64,000 nucleotides of DNA. It comes from Streptomyces antimycoticus. Its GTDB lineage: Bacteria > Actinomycetota > Actinomycetes > Streptomycetales > Streptomycetaceae. Positions 7,356-16,571 of the stretch are shown here, in pieces. Where the stretch lies: positions 6,448,001 to 6,512,000 of the forward strand of contig NZ_BJHV01000001.1 in assembly GCF_005405925.1 (NCBI RefSeq), read 5' to 3'. Numbering within the stretch: the stretch's first letter is position 1; every line of letters begins with the position of its first letter. The notes below the pieces were generated by a model that had not been told where the DNA came from, did not search any database, and worked only from the letters and a program-made list of their open reading frames with translations. Both the position numbers and the translations under genes were made by a program.

Positions 7356-10300
7356 TCAGGTCTGGTTGTCGTCGGACCGCTTGTCGTCGGACCGCTTGTC
7401 GTCGGACCGGTCGAGCCCCAGGTCGCTCCGGGGCCGGCCGACCATGGTGGTGGGGTCGGCGAGGCGGTCGAAGTCGGCGGCGGCGATGCCCGAGGCGAGG
7501 GCGGCCTCGCGCAGGGTGATGCCCTCGTCGTCGGCCTTGTGCGCGATCGCGGACGCCTTGCCGTAGCCGATGGTGGGGCTGAGCGCGGTGACGAGCATGA
7601 GGGACCGGTCCACGTACTCGTCGATCGTGGGTCGGTCGAGTTCGGTGCCCTCGACGCTGTAGCGGCGCAGCTTCTCGCAGGCGTCGCCGAGGATCCGGGT
7701 CGAGTGCAGCACGTTGTTGATGATGATCGGGCGCATGGCGTTGAGCTCGAAGTTGCCCTGTGCGCCCGCGGAGGCGATGAGCGCGTCCTCCCCGAGGGCC
7801 TGCAGGCAGACCATGACCATGGCCTCCTGCTGGGTGGGGTTGACCTTCCCGGGCATGATCGAGGAACCGGGCTCGTTGGCGGGCAGCTTGAGTTCATGCA
7901 GCCCGGCGCGGGGTCCGGAGGCCAGCCATCGCATATCGTTGGCGATCTTCATCAGCGCGACGGCCAGGCCGCGCAGCCCGGCACTCACCGCGACCATGGC
8001 GTCCAGCGAGCCCTGGGCCGCGAACTTGTTGGGCGCGGTGACGAAGGGATGGCCGACGAGTTCGGCGAGCTGCGCGGCGATCTCCTCGCCGAACCCTTCG
8101 GGAGCGTTCAGGCCGGTGCCCACGGCGGTGCCGCCGGCGGCGAGCCGGTAGACGGCATGAAGACTGGCGGCCAGCCTGGTGCGGGCATCGTCCAGCTGTG
8201 CGGCCCAGCCGGACCACTCCTGGCCGACGGTGAGCGGGGTGGCGTCCTGCAGATGGGTGCGGCCGATCTTGACGACGTCCACCCATGCGTCGGCCTTGGC
8301 GCGGATCGCCTGGGTGAGCCGGTCGACCCGGGGCAGCAGGTGTCCGGTGACCTCCAGCACGGTGCCGATGTGCATCGCGGTGGGGAAGGTGTCGTTGGAC
8401 GACTGGCCCATGTTGACATGGTCGTTGGGATGCACGGGGGCCTGGGAGCCGAGGGTGCCGCCGAGCAGCTCGCTCGCCCGGTTGCCGATCACCTCGTTGA
8501 CGTTCATGTTCGACTGGGTGCCCGAGCCGGTCTGCCATACGTACAGCGGGAACTCCGCGTCCAGGTCACCGGCGATGACCTCGTCGGCGGCCCGGATGAT
8601 CGCGGCGGCGCGCCGCTCGTCCAGGCGGCCGGCGCGCTGGTTGACCATCGCGGCGGCCTTCTTGACATAGCCGTAGGCGTGGTAGACGGCTTTGGGCATG
8701 TGGTCGTCGCCGATGGAGAAGTGGATCAGGGAACGCTGAGTCTGTGCGCCCCAGTAGTGCTCGGCGGGCACCTCGATCCGGCCCATCGAATCGCTCTCGA
8801 CGCGGGTGTCGGCGGGCGTGGCCCTGTCCGCGGCGGCCGCCGTCCCACGACCTGTGTCGGAGGAGTATTCGGGCTGCCACATCGCCTGCTGCACGGCCTG
8901 TACGACGTCATCGATCCTGGCGCGGGCGACACCCTCCTCGAGTGCCTGGCGTACGACGGCGACCGCGACGGTGGCGGAAGAGGCGCGGAGGTTGGCCACC
9001 CCGGGGAGCAGCGAGGCGCCGGGGACGGTGGTGTCGACCAGGCCGGCGACCGCCTCGGCGGCGGCGCGGATCATGCCGGGGGTGACGTGCTTCGCTCGGG
9101 CGACCACGGTGCCCAGGCCGAGGCCGGGGTAGACCAAGGCGTTGTTGGCCTGGCCGATCTTGTAGTCGACGCCCTGGTACGCCACCGGATCCCACGGGGT
9201 GCCGGTGCCGATCAGCGCCCGGCCCTCGGTCCAGTGGATGAGGTCGGCCGGGTGGGCCTCGATCTTCTCGGTCGGGTTCGAGAGCGGGAAGATCAGGGGA
9301 CGGTCGACATGCGCGGCCATGGTTCGGATGATCGGCTCGGTGAAGGTGCCACCAGCCGTCGAGGTGCCGATCAAGATGGTCGGGTGCACCTCGGCCACCG
9401 TGGTGGCGAGGGAGATCCGGCCTTCGCCGTCCCGTTCGTAGCCTGTGGCCTCGCCTGCCGACCGGGCGAAGGGGGTCTGGAAGTCCCGCAGGTCGCTCAT
9501 GTCGTCCAGCAGCAGGCCCTGCCGGTCGACCAGCCAGATCCGCTGGGACGCCGTCTCCTGCCGGGCGCCGGCGCGGACCATCGCGTCGCGGATCTGGTCG
9601 GCGATGCCCACTCCGGCGGTGCCGGCGCCGAAGACGACCACCCGCTGCTCGGCCAGCGGTGTGCCGGCCACCCGTACGCCGGCCAGGACGGCGGCCAGGG
9701 TGATCGCGCCGGTGCCCTGCATGTCGTCGTTGAAGACGCAGGCCCTGTCCGCGTACTCCAGCAGAATCCGGCGCGCATTGGACGGGCCGAAGTCCTCGAA
9801 GTGCAGCAGCGCCTTCGGGAAGCGCCGCGAGGCGGCCGTGACGTAGGCGTCGATGAGCCGGTCGTACGCCTCGGCGTGGTTGCGGGAGTGCCGCAGCCCG
9901 ACATACATGGGGTCGTTGAGCAGGGTCTCGTTGTTGGTGCCGACGTCGAGCATGACCGGGATGACCCGGGCCGGGTCGATGCCCGCGGCCGCCGTGTAGA
10001 CCGCGAGCTTGCCCTGCGAGATGCCCATGCCGTTGCTGCCCCAGTCGCCGATGCCGAGGATCTCCTCGGCGTCGGTGGCCACCAGCAGGTCGACGTCGTC
10101 GGCGCCGAGCCCGAGGTTCGCGAACGCGGCCTCCACGGAGTCGGGGTCGTCCACCGACAGGTACACGCCGCGTGGACGCTGGTATTCATGGCTGTACTGC
10201 TCGATGGCCTGCCCGACGACCGGGTCGTACACGATCGGCAGCATCTCGGGCAGGTGATCGACGAGCAGTTTGTAGTACAGCGTCTCGTTGCGGTCCCGTA

Positions 10301-10523
10301 GCGATTCCAGGAACGTGTTCTGCGCCAGCGGTGTCGGCTGTGCCATGAACTGCTCGTACGCGCGCACCGCCTGCTGCTCTTCCGACAGCACCCCCGGTGG
10401 CACCAGCCCCGTCAGCCCGAACTGCGTGCGCTCTTCCTCCGTGAACGCGGTCCCGCGATTGCGGATCGGGTCACGCAGAACGGCGACCCCTCCGGAACCG
10501 CGCGTTCTCTTCTCCGTGCTCAT
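7356..10523 (-). CDS. Fused NAD-type malic enzyme - class II fumarase (bifunctional)
   Basis: One uninterrupted 1055-residue frame; start MSTEKRTRGS has GAAGGATGG upstream. Residues 1-552 are a complete malic enzyme: catalytic Tyr in PIVYDP (about 99), Lys in SQGKLAVY (about 172), metal ligands in HFEDF and FNDDMQGT (243-269), Rossmann FGAGTAGVGIAD (298-309). After a 25-residue Ala/Thr-rich linker, residues 576-1040 are a complete FumC-type fumarase: GSGTQSNMNVNE, GRTHLQDATP with the catalytic His, and the GSSIMPGKVNP signature (886-896). Neither half has an alternative stop or start with a ribosome site in any frame near the join, so the fusion is not a simple one-base artefact. Expected chemistry: fumarate to malate, then malate plus NAD(P) to pyruvate, CO2 and NAD(P)H, in the cytosol. 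The C terminus ends in repeated DDKRS. Confidence 0.9.
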   Translation of the reverse strand: MSTEKRTRGSGGVAVLRDPIRNRGTAFTEEERTQFGLTGLVPPGVLSEEQQAVRAYEQFMAQPTPLAQNTFLESLRDRNETLYYKLLVDHLPEMLPIVYDPVVGQAIEQYSHEYQRPRGVYLSVDDPDSVEAAFANLGLGADDVDLLVATDAEEILGIGDWGSNGMGISQGKLAVYTAAAGIDPARVIPVMLDVGTNNETLLNDPMYVGLRHSRNHAEAYDRLIDAYVTAASRRFPKALLHFEDFGPSNARRILLEYADRACVFNDDMQGTGAITLAAVLAGVRVAGTPLAEQRVVVFGAGTAGVGIADQIRDAMVRAGARQETASQRIWLVDRQGLLLDDMSDLRDFQTPFARSAGEATGYERDGEGRISLATTVAEVHPTILIGTSTAGGTFTEPIIRTMAAHVDRPLIFPLSNPTEKIEAHPADLIHWTEGRALIGTGTPWDPVAYQGVDYKIGQANNALVYPGLGLGTVVARAKHVTPGMIRAAAEAVAGLVDTTVPGASLLPGVANLRASSATVAVAVVRQALEEGVARARIDDVVQAVQQAMWQPEYSSDTGRGTAAAADRATPADTRVESDSMGRIEVPAEHYWGAQTQRSLIHFSIGDDHMPKAVYHAYGYVKKAAAMVNQRAGRLDERRAAAIIRAADEVIAGDLDAEFPLYVWQTGSGTQSNMNVNEVIGNRASELLGGTLGSQAPVHPNDHVNMGQSSNDTFPTAMHIGTVLEVTGHLLPRVDRLTQAIRAKADAWVDVVKIGRTHLQDATPLTVGQEWSGWAAQLDDARTRLAASLHAVYRLAAGGTAVGTGLNAPEGFGEEIAAQLAELVGHPFVTAPNKFAAQGSLDAMVAVSAGLRGLAVALMKIANDMRWLASGPRAGLHELKLPANEPGSSIMPGKVNPTQQEAMVMVCLQALGEDALIASAGAQGNFELNAMRPIIINNVLHSTRILGDACEKLRRYSVEGTELDRPTIDEYVDRSLMLVTALSPTIGYGKASAIAHKADDEGITLREAALASGIAAADFDRLADPTTMVGRPRSDLGLDRSDDKRSDDKRSDDNQT
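7366..7410. repeat. Three tandem 15-bp repeats inside the 3' end of the fusion gene
   Basis: Units 7366-7380, 7381-7395 and 7396-7410, nearly identical (last base differs). Being a multiple of three they keep the frame and encode a DDKRS repeat at the extreme C terminus of the malic enzyme-fumarase protein. The tail is highly charged and outside the fumarase fold. Confidence 0.85.
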
Positions 10524-10835
10524 GGCTTTCCATCCTTCTCGAGCGGCCGTTGTCCGGACTGATCCGTGCGGTCCCGACGCCCGGCTCCGCCCCGCCGCGA
10601 ACGCCACACACGGGGGAAAAAACCGCGCATAACCATCGTCGCGCCGCCGGGCTGTATGGGCCCACTCCGCACTCCCGGCCCCACCCCCGGCCCCGCTCAT
10701 AGGATTGCCGCCTTCCGCATCGCCACGCAGGGTGAGCCGCCGAGTCCGCTGCGGTCCACCGTGGATTCGGGGGCCTGTTGTTTACGTGCTGTGGATAACT
10801 TCGGTCTGCCTCGCCGGGTGGGGGAGGATGGACCC
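10524..10835. other. Divergent intergenic region between fusion enzyme and DUF255 gene
   Basis: About 310 bp without a supported gene. It should hold both divergent promoters. The only distinct motif seen is a DnaA-box-like 9-mer (TTATCCACA on the minus strand) at 10790-10798, about 40 bp before the start of the rightward gene, and GGGGGAGG just before that start. Short open frames here lack good starts and look like shadows. Confidence 0.5.
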
Positions 10836-12871
10836 ATGCCGAACCGTCTGGCGCACGAGACGTCCCCCTATCTGCTTCAGCACGCCGAGAACCCGGTCGA
10901 ATGGTGGCCGTGGTCGGACGAGGCGTTCGAGGATGCGCGTCGCCGCGGGGTGCCCGTGCTGCTGAGCGTCGGCTATTCGAGCTGCCACTGGTGCCATGTC
11001 ATGGCCCATGAGTCGTTCGAGGACAAGGAGACCGCCGAGTATCTCAACGCCCACTTCGTCTCCGTGAAGGTCGACCGCGAGGAGCGGCCGGACGTCGACG
11101 CGGTGTACATGGAGGCGGTGCAGGCCGCGACCGGGCAGGGCGGCTGGCCCATGACGGTCTTTCTGACCCCCGAGGCCCAGCCGTTCTACTTCGGCACGTA
11201 CTTCCCGCCGCGGCCCCGGCCCGGTATGCCGTCCTTCCGGCAGGTGCTGGAGGGGGTCAGTGCCGCCTGGGCGGACCGCCGCGAGGAGGTGGTCGACGTC
11301 GCCGGCCGGATCGTGGAGGACCTGGCCCAGCGCACCGGGATCGCCCTGGGCTCGGATGCGCCCGCGCCGCCCGGCGAGGAGGATCTGCACGCCGCGCTCA
11401 TGGGGCTGACCCGTGAATTCGACGCCACGCGCGGCGGTTTCGGCGGTGCGCCGAAATTCCCGCCGTCCATGGCGCTGGAGTTCCTGCTGCGCCACCACGC
11501 CCGCACCGGCTCCGAGGGCGCGCTGCAGATGGTGTCGGCCACCTGCGAGGCGATGGCCCGCGGCGGTATCTACGACCAGCTCGGCGGCGGTTTCGCCCGC
11601 TATTCCGTCGATGCCGGCTGGACCGTGCCGCACTTCGAGAAGATGCTGTACGACAACGCACTGCTGTGCCGGGTCTACGCCCATCTGTGGCGCGCCACCG
11701 GCTCGGATCTCGCGCGCCGTGTCGCCCTGGAGACGGCGGACTTCATGGTCCGCGAGCTGCGCACCGCGCAGGGCGGCTTCGCCTCCGCGCTGGACGCCGA
11801 CAGCGACGACGGCACCGGCAGGCATGTCGAGGGCGCGTACTACGTGTGGACGCCCGAGCAACTGCGCGAGGTGCTGGGGGAGGCCGACGCGGAGTTCGCC
11901 GCCGGGTATTTCGGCGTGACCCAGGAGGGCACCTTCGAGCAGGGAGCCTCCGTGCTGCAGCTGCCCGACGGGGAGCGGCCGGCGGACGCGGGCCGAGTCG
12001 GCTCCGTACGGGAGCGGCTGCTGGCCGCCCGGGAGCGGCGGGCCCGCCCCGGCCGCGACGACAAGATCGTGGCCGCGTGGAACGGGCTGGCCGTCGCGGC
12101 TCTCGCCGAGACCGGTGCCTATTTCGACCGCCCCGACCTGGTGGACGCCGCGACCGAGGCGGCCGACCTGCTGATGCGCCTCCACATGGACCAGCGCGGG
12201 CGGCTGGCCCGCACCTCGCTCGACGGCACCGCGGGCGCCCACGCGGGCGTGCTCGAGGACTACGCGGATGTGGCCGAGGGCTTCCTCGCCCTGTCCGCCG
12301 TCACCGGAGAGGGGGCGTGGGTGGACTTCGCCGGGCTGCTCATGGACACCGTACTGACCCGGTTCACCGCCGAGGACGGCACGCTGTTCGACACCGCCGA
12401 TGACGCCGAGGCGCTCATCCGCCGCCCCCAGGACCCGACGGACAACGCGGCGCCGTCCGGCTGGACGGCCGCCGCCGGGGCCCTGCTGTCCTACGCCGCC
12501 ATCACCGGCAGCTCCCGCCACCGGGAGGCCGCCGAGCGCTCCCTCGCCGTGGTGCGGGCCCTCGGCCCCCGGGTGCCCCGCTTCATCGGCTGGGGCCTGG
12601 CGGTGGCCGAGGCCCGGCTCGACGGGCCGCGCGAGGTGGCCGTGGTCGGCCCCGGCGACGACCCGGCGACCCGTGCCCTGCACCGCGCCGCACTCCTGGC
12701 CACCGCCCCCGGGGCGGTCGTCGCGGTCGGCGAGCCCGGCTCCGAGGAGGTCCCGCTGCTGCAGGACCGCCCCCTGCTGGAGGGACGCCCGGCGGCGTAC
12801 GTCTGCCGCGGCTTCACCTGCGACGCGCCCACGGCCGATGTCGAGGCCCTGACGGCGAAGCTGGGGGCTGA
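10836..12871 (+). CDS. DUF255/SSP411-like thioredoxin-fold protein (YyaL family); stop apparently lost by one missing base
   Basis: Starts [20 protein letters not shown], the invariant start of the family, with GGGGAGG upstream. Residues 1-165 form the thioredoxin-like domain with SSCHWCHVM (CxxC-like site); the rest is the (alpha/alpha)6 glycosidase-like domain with [19 protein letters not shown] and [10 protein letters not shown]. The homologous protein ends near LTAKLGA. As sequenced the frame instead runs on to 13295 (819 codons), through the antisense TetR gene. Adding one G to the G5 run at 12863-12867 brings a TGA into frame at 12869-12871, giving 678 residues, the family size. I therefore give the restored end. 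Cytosolic; physiological role not established. Confidence 0.85.
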
Positions 12872-12917
12872 GCCGCCGGAAGCGCACAGCAGGGCACCGC
12901 GGGCCCCGCACCGCGGG

Positions 12918-13613
12918 TCAGAGCGGGATGCCTCGGGAGAGGAGGTCCAGGGCCTGGTCGATGGCCGTCGTCATGGCGTCGGCGCGGGTGGCGGTGGCCT
13001 TCGCGGTGCTCGCCGTGGTTGCCGACGGCCGGTGGTGGTCCAGGCAGTGGAAGACGGCTTCGCGCAGGGCGCCGAGGACGGCGCCCACCGCGACCCGTAC
13101 CTCGAAGTCGTCCGGGGCCCGGCCGCTGCGCTCGGCCAGTGCCTCGCCCAGCAGCGTTCCGCTGTCGGCCAGGCCGCCGCTCATCCGAGCGCGCAGCGCC
13201 GGGACCTGCCGTACGAGGGCCAGCCGGGCCAGCAGTTCCTCGCGCTCCGCACCCGCCGCGGGCCCCAGCAGCCCCACGACGGCATGGCGCAGTGAGGCGG
13301 CCGGGGATTCGTCCCCCGGGCGCTCGCGGATCGCCTCCGCCATGAGCGCGTCGTACTCATCGGTGAGGACGATGTCCTCCTTGGCCGGGAAGTAGCGGAA
13401 GACGGTGCTGGTCGAGACGTCGGCGGCGGCAGCGATCCGGTCCACCGGAGTGGCGTCGTAGCCCTGCTCCGCGAAGAGCCGCAGGGCGGCGCGCCGGATC
13501 GTCTGCCGGGTCTTGATCTTCTTCCGTTCGCGCAGCCCTGGCCCGGGCCTGCGCTCCGTCTGTGACGGCTGCGACGGCTGTGACGGCTGTGACGTGGTGG
13601 TGGCCTTGGGCAT
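12918..13613 (-). CDS. TetR-family transcriptional regulator
   Basis: 231 residues. The HTH is typical ([41 protein letters not shown] cannot be quoted whole, but its key parts are LFAEQGYDA and [14 protein letters not shown]) at about residues 30-75, followed by an all-helical ligand domain. The ATG lies one base after the stop of the upstream membrane gene (TGA-G-ATG), so translation is probably coupled; no independent strong ribosome site is visible. The N terminus is lengthened by an in-frame 9-bp repeat encoding SQP units. It is convergent with the DUF255 gene. Confidence 0.88.
   Translation of the reverse strand: MPKATTTSQPSQPSQPSQTERRPGPGLRERKKIKTRQTIRRAALRLFAEQGYDATPVDRIAAAADVSTSTVFRYFPAKEDIVLTDEYDALMAEAIRERPGDESPAASLRHAVVGLLGPAAGAEREELLARLALVRQVPALRARMSGGLADSGTLLGEALAERSGRAPDDFEVRVAVGAVLGALREAVFHCLDHHRPSATTASTAKATATRADAMTTAIDQALDLLSRGIPL
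13561..13594. repeat. 9-bp tandem repeat (about 3.8 copies) in tetR coding region
   Basis: Unit TGTGACGGC repeated from 13561, with one variant base in the second copy. On the minus strand it encodes the [11 protein letters not shown] stretch before the HTH. It keeps the frame, so copy-number change would only lengthen or shorten a flexible tail. Confidence 0.8.
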
Positions 13614-13614
13614 C

Positions 13615-14325
13615 TCAGGCGTGCTGATACGCCACCAGGGAGATGCCGACGTAGTGCACGACGAAGGCGGCCAGCGTGAAGCTGTGGAACACCTCATGGA
13701 AGCCGAACCAGCGGGGCGAGGGGTTGGGGCGCTTGGTGCCGTAGATCACCGCGCCCACGCTGTAGAGCAGCCCGCCGACGACGATCAACGTCATGACGGC
13801 GGCGCCGCCGGTGCGCAGGAAGTCCGGCAGGAAGAAAACGGCCGCCCAGCCCAGCGCGATGTAGCACGGGGTGTACAGCCAGCGCGGGGCGCCGACCCAG
13901 AAGACCCGGAAGGCGATTCCGGCGAGCGCCCCGGCCCACACCAGCCACAGCAGCAGCTGTTTCTTGCCGTCTGGCAGGAGCAGCATCGTGAAGGGCGTAT
14001 ACGTGCCCGCGATGATCAGGAAGATATTGGCGTGGTCCAGCCGCCGCAGCACCGCGGCGGTGCGCGGTCCCCAATTGCCGCGGTGGTAAAGCGCGCTGGT
14101 GCCGAACAGCGCACATGCGGTGAGCGTGAAGATGGCGCAGGCCAGCCGCCCGCGCGGACTGTCGGCGAGGGCCGTCAGCACCACCCCCGAGACCAGGACC
14201 GCGGGAAACATGCCGGCGTGCAGCCAGCCGCGGAGCATCGGCTTCAGGGGGAGCGGCGGGGGCGCTGGGGGCCCTGGGGGGTTCTCAACGGCGGCATCGG
14301 GCGCGGCGGCAGTCATGGCGCTCAT
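13615..14325 (-). CDS. Hemolysin III / PAQR-family seven-helix membrane protein
   Basis: 236 residues with about seven hydrophobic helices (for example MFPAVLVSGVVLTALA, IFLIIAGTYTPFTMLLL, LLLWLVWAGALAGIAF). Diagnostic motifs are GTSALYHR near residue 92 and the RLDHANIF segment, plus FHEVFHSFTLAAFVVHY near the C terminus; the conserved His/Ser/Asp residues form the metal site in PAQR proteins. A proline-rich cytosolic N terminus precedes helix 1. Start chosen MSAMTAAAPDA; a second ATG three codons later is possible. It is directly upstream of and coupled to the TetR gene. Actual activity (hydrolase, stress sensing) is unproven in bacteria. Confidence 0.88.
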   Translation of the reverse strand: MSAMTAAAPDAAVENPPGPPAPPPLPLKPMLRGWLHAGMFPAVLVSGVVLTALADSPRGRLACAIFTLTACALFGTSALYHRGNWGPRTAAVLRRLDHANIFLIIAGTYTPFTMLLLPDGKKQLLLWLVWAGALAGIAFRVFWVGAPRWLYTPCYIALGWAAVFFLPDFLRTGGAAVMTLIVVGGLLYSVGAVIYGTKRPNPSPRWFGFHEVFHSFTLAAFVVHYVGISLVAYQHA

Positions 14326-14490
14326 GCTACCTACGCCACCGTAAGTTACCGGTTCATGTCGAGTGGTGATGGTCACCAAAGTGCCCACTGGACAGATGGC
14401 CCACACAGTCGGATGATCAAATGAGCGCGGTCGGCACCGGATGAGCTGAGCATCCGGGTCGCAGCCCCCAAGGGGTAGCTGTCTCCATAA

Positions 14491-14514
14491 ACGAATATGA
14501 GTGCACATATTCGT
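14491..14514. promoter_or_regulatory. Perfect 9-bp inverted repeat upstream of PEP carboxykinase
   Basis: Arms ACGAATATG (14491-14499) and CATATTCGT (14506-14514) around a 6-bp centre. The AT-rich dyad is striking in this GC background and lies 58 bp before the GTG start of the carboxykinase, so it is a good candidate operator or promoter-overlapping site. The core contains GTGCAC. No regulator is identified. Confidence 0.55.
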
Positions 14515-14571
14515 CCAAAACCCTCAATCAAGACGCCGGAGCGCGTGCGGTTCCGGCGGGATGGAGCGATC

Positions 14572-16407
14572 GTGGCGCCCAGCAATGTGGCTTCCTCCCT
14601 CACGACCACCCCGAGCCCCACGAACCACCAGGAGCTCGTCTCCTGGGTCGGCGAGATCGCCGCCCTCACCCAGCCCGATCGTGTGGTGTGGTGCGACGGC
14701 TCGGAGGCGGAGTACGACCGCCTGTGCGCGGAGCTCGTCGAAAAGGGCACCTTCACACGCCTTGATTCGATCAAGCGCCCCAACTCGTACTACGCCGCCT
14801 CCGATCCGAGCGACGTGGCGCGCGTCGAGGACCGTACGTTCATATGCTCCGAGAAGGAGGCGGACGCGGGCCCGACGAACCACTGGAAACACCCCGATGA
14901 GATGCGCGAGATCTTCGCCGGGGAGCAGGGCGTCTTCCGGGGCTCCATGCGCGGCCGGACCATGTACGTCGTGCCCTTCTGCATGGGCCCGCTCGGCTCC
15001 CCGCTGTCCGCGATCGGCGTCGAGATCACCGACTCCGCCTACGTCGCCGTCTCCATGCGCACCATGACCCGCATGGGACAGGAGGTCCTCGACGTCCTCG
15101 GGGACGAGGGCTTCTTCGTCAAGGCCGTCCACACCCTCGGCGCCCCGCTGGAGCCGGGCCAGGCCGACGTGCCCTGGCCGTGCAACTCGACCAAGTACAT
15201 CTCGCACTTCCCGGAGGCGCGGGAGATCTGGTCGTACGGCTCCGGCTACGGCGGCAACGCCCTGCTCGGCAAGAAGTGCTACGCCCTGCGCATCGCCTCC
15301 GTGATGGCGCGGGACGAGGGCTGGCTCGCCGAGCACATGCTGATCCTCAAGCTCACCCCGCCGCGCGGCGAGTCCAAGTACGTGGCCGCGGCGTTCCCGA
15401 GCGCCTGTGGCAAGACCAACCTCGCGATGCTGGAGCCGACCATCCGGGGCTGGACGGTCGAGACGATCGGCGACGACATCGCCTGGATGCGGTTCGGCGA
15501 GGACGGCAGGCTGTACGCGATCAACCCCGAGGCGGGCTTCTTCGGCGTCGCGCCCGGCACCGGTGAGCACACCAACGCCAACGCGATGAAGACCCTGTGG
15601 GGGAACTCGGTCTTCACCAATGTCGCGCTCACCGACGACGGCGATGTGTGGTGGGAGGGCATGACCGAGGAGCCGCCCGCCCATCTGACCGACTGGAAGG
15701 GCAACGACTGGACCCCGGCGAGCGAGACGCCCGCGGCCCACCCCAACGCCCGCTTCACCGTGCCGGCCGGTCAGTGCCCGATCATCGCGCCCGAGTGGGA
15801 GGACCCCAAGGGAGTGCCGATCTCGGCGATCCTCTTCGGCGGCCGCCGGGCCAGCGCCGTTCCGCTGGTGACCGAGTCCTTCGACTGGCAGCACGGTGTC
15901 TTCCTCGGCGCCAACGTGGCGAGCGAGAAGACCGCCGCGGCCGAGGGCAAGGTCGGCGAGCTGCGCCGCGACCCGTTCGCCATGCTGCCGTTCTGCGGCT
16001 ACAACATGGGCGACTACATGGCCCATTGGGTGAAGGTCGGCAAGAACGCGGACGCCGCCAAGCTGCCGAAGATCTACTACGTCAACTGGTTCCGCAAGGA
16101 CGCCGACGGGCACTTCGTCTGGCCGGGCTTCGGCGAGAACAGCCGGGTGCTCAAGTGGATCGTCGACCGGCTGGACGGCAAGGCCGAGGGCGTGGAGAGC
16201 CCGATCGGGGTGCTGCCGACGCCCGAGGCGCTGGACACCGACGGTCTGGACCTCGGCGACGCCGAGCTCGAGCTGCTGCTCACGGTCGACAAGGAGGTCT
16301 GGCGCGAGGAGGCGGGGCTGGTGCCCGACCACCTGAGCACCTTCGGCGAGCACACGCCGAAGGAGATGTGGGACGAGTACCACGCGCTGGTCAAGCGCCT
16401 GGGCTGA
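14572..16407 (+). CDS. pckG: Phosphoenolpyruvate carboxykinase (GTP)
   Basis: 611 residues from a GTG start preceded by ATGGAGCG; length is normal for the GTP-dependent enzyme. Catalyses oxaloacetate plus GTP to PEP, CO2 and GDP in the cytosol, the first step of gluconeogenesis. Motifs: the kinase P-loop with reactive Cys [12 protein letters not shown] (about residue 280), the metal-binding [21 protein letters not shown], and the substrate region around residues 75-90 and FGGRRAS. The frame stays open upstream to an ATG inside the palindrome, but that start lacks a ribosome site. It is convergent with the FG-GAP gene. Together with the malic enzyme-fumarase it controls flux at the PEP-pyruvate-oxaloacetate node. 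Confidence 0.96.
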   Translation: MAPSNVASSLTTTPSPTNHQELVSWVGEIAALTQPDRVVWCDGSEAEYDRLCAELVEKGTFTRLDSIKRPNSYYAASDPSDVARVEDRTFICSEKEADAGPTNHWKHPDEMREIFAGEQGVFRGSMRGRTMYVVPFCMGPLGSPLSAIGVEITDSAYVAVSMRTMTRMGQEVLDVLGDEGFFVKAVHTLGAPLEPGQADVPWPCNSTKYISHFPEAREIWSYGSGYGGNALLGKKCYALRIASVMARDEGWLAEHMLILKLTPPRGESKYVAAAFPSACGKTNLAMLEPTIRGWTVETIGDDIAWMRFGEDGRLYAINPEAGFFGVAPGTGEHTNANAMKTLWGNSVFTNVALTDDGDVWWEGMTEEPPAHLTDWKGNDWTPASETPAAHPNARFTVPAGQCPIIAPEWEDPKGVPISAILFGGRRASAVPLVTESFDWQHGVFLGANVASEKTAAAEGKVGELRRDPFAMLPFCGYNMGDYMAHWVKVGKNADAAKLPKIYYVNWFRKDADGHFVWPGFGENSRVLKWIVDRLDGKAEGVESPIGVLPTPEALDTDGLDLGDAELELLLTVDKEVWREEAGLVPDHLSTFGEHTPKEMWDEYHALVKRLG

Positions 16408-16455
16408 GCCGCCCCGCGCCGCTCAACGGGCCGGGGCCCGCGCTCAGGCGCGGTC

Positions 16456-16540
16456 CCGGCCGTGTGCGGGCTGCGGGTTCCGGCCGTGTGCGGGCTGCGG
16501 GTTCCGGCCGTGTGCGTGCTGGGGGTCCCGGCCGTGTGCC
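16456..16540. repeat. 24-bp tandem repeat, about 3.5 copies
   Basis: Units at 16456-16479, 16480-16503 and 16504-16527 plus a partial copy. The first two are identical. It lies between the 3' ends of pckG and the FG-GAP gene. As sequenced it would encode an RTRPEPAA tail on the latter, but the tail is more likely an artefact of a missing base (see that gene). Confidence 0.85.
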
Positions 16541-16571
16541 GCGTCCGCGCAACGCCGGGGGAGCCGCGGGA

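Noticed and set aside
6744..10301. 1185-codon plus-strand open frame opposite the malic enzyme-fumarase gene
   Set aside because: Antisense shadow produced by G/C-rich third positions; only its first 70 codons include a relic of the broken flavoprotein.
12872..13295. 140-residue C-terminal extension of the DUF255 protein
   Set aside because: It is the complement of the TetR gene and vanishes when one base is restored in the G5 run.
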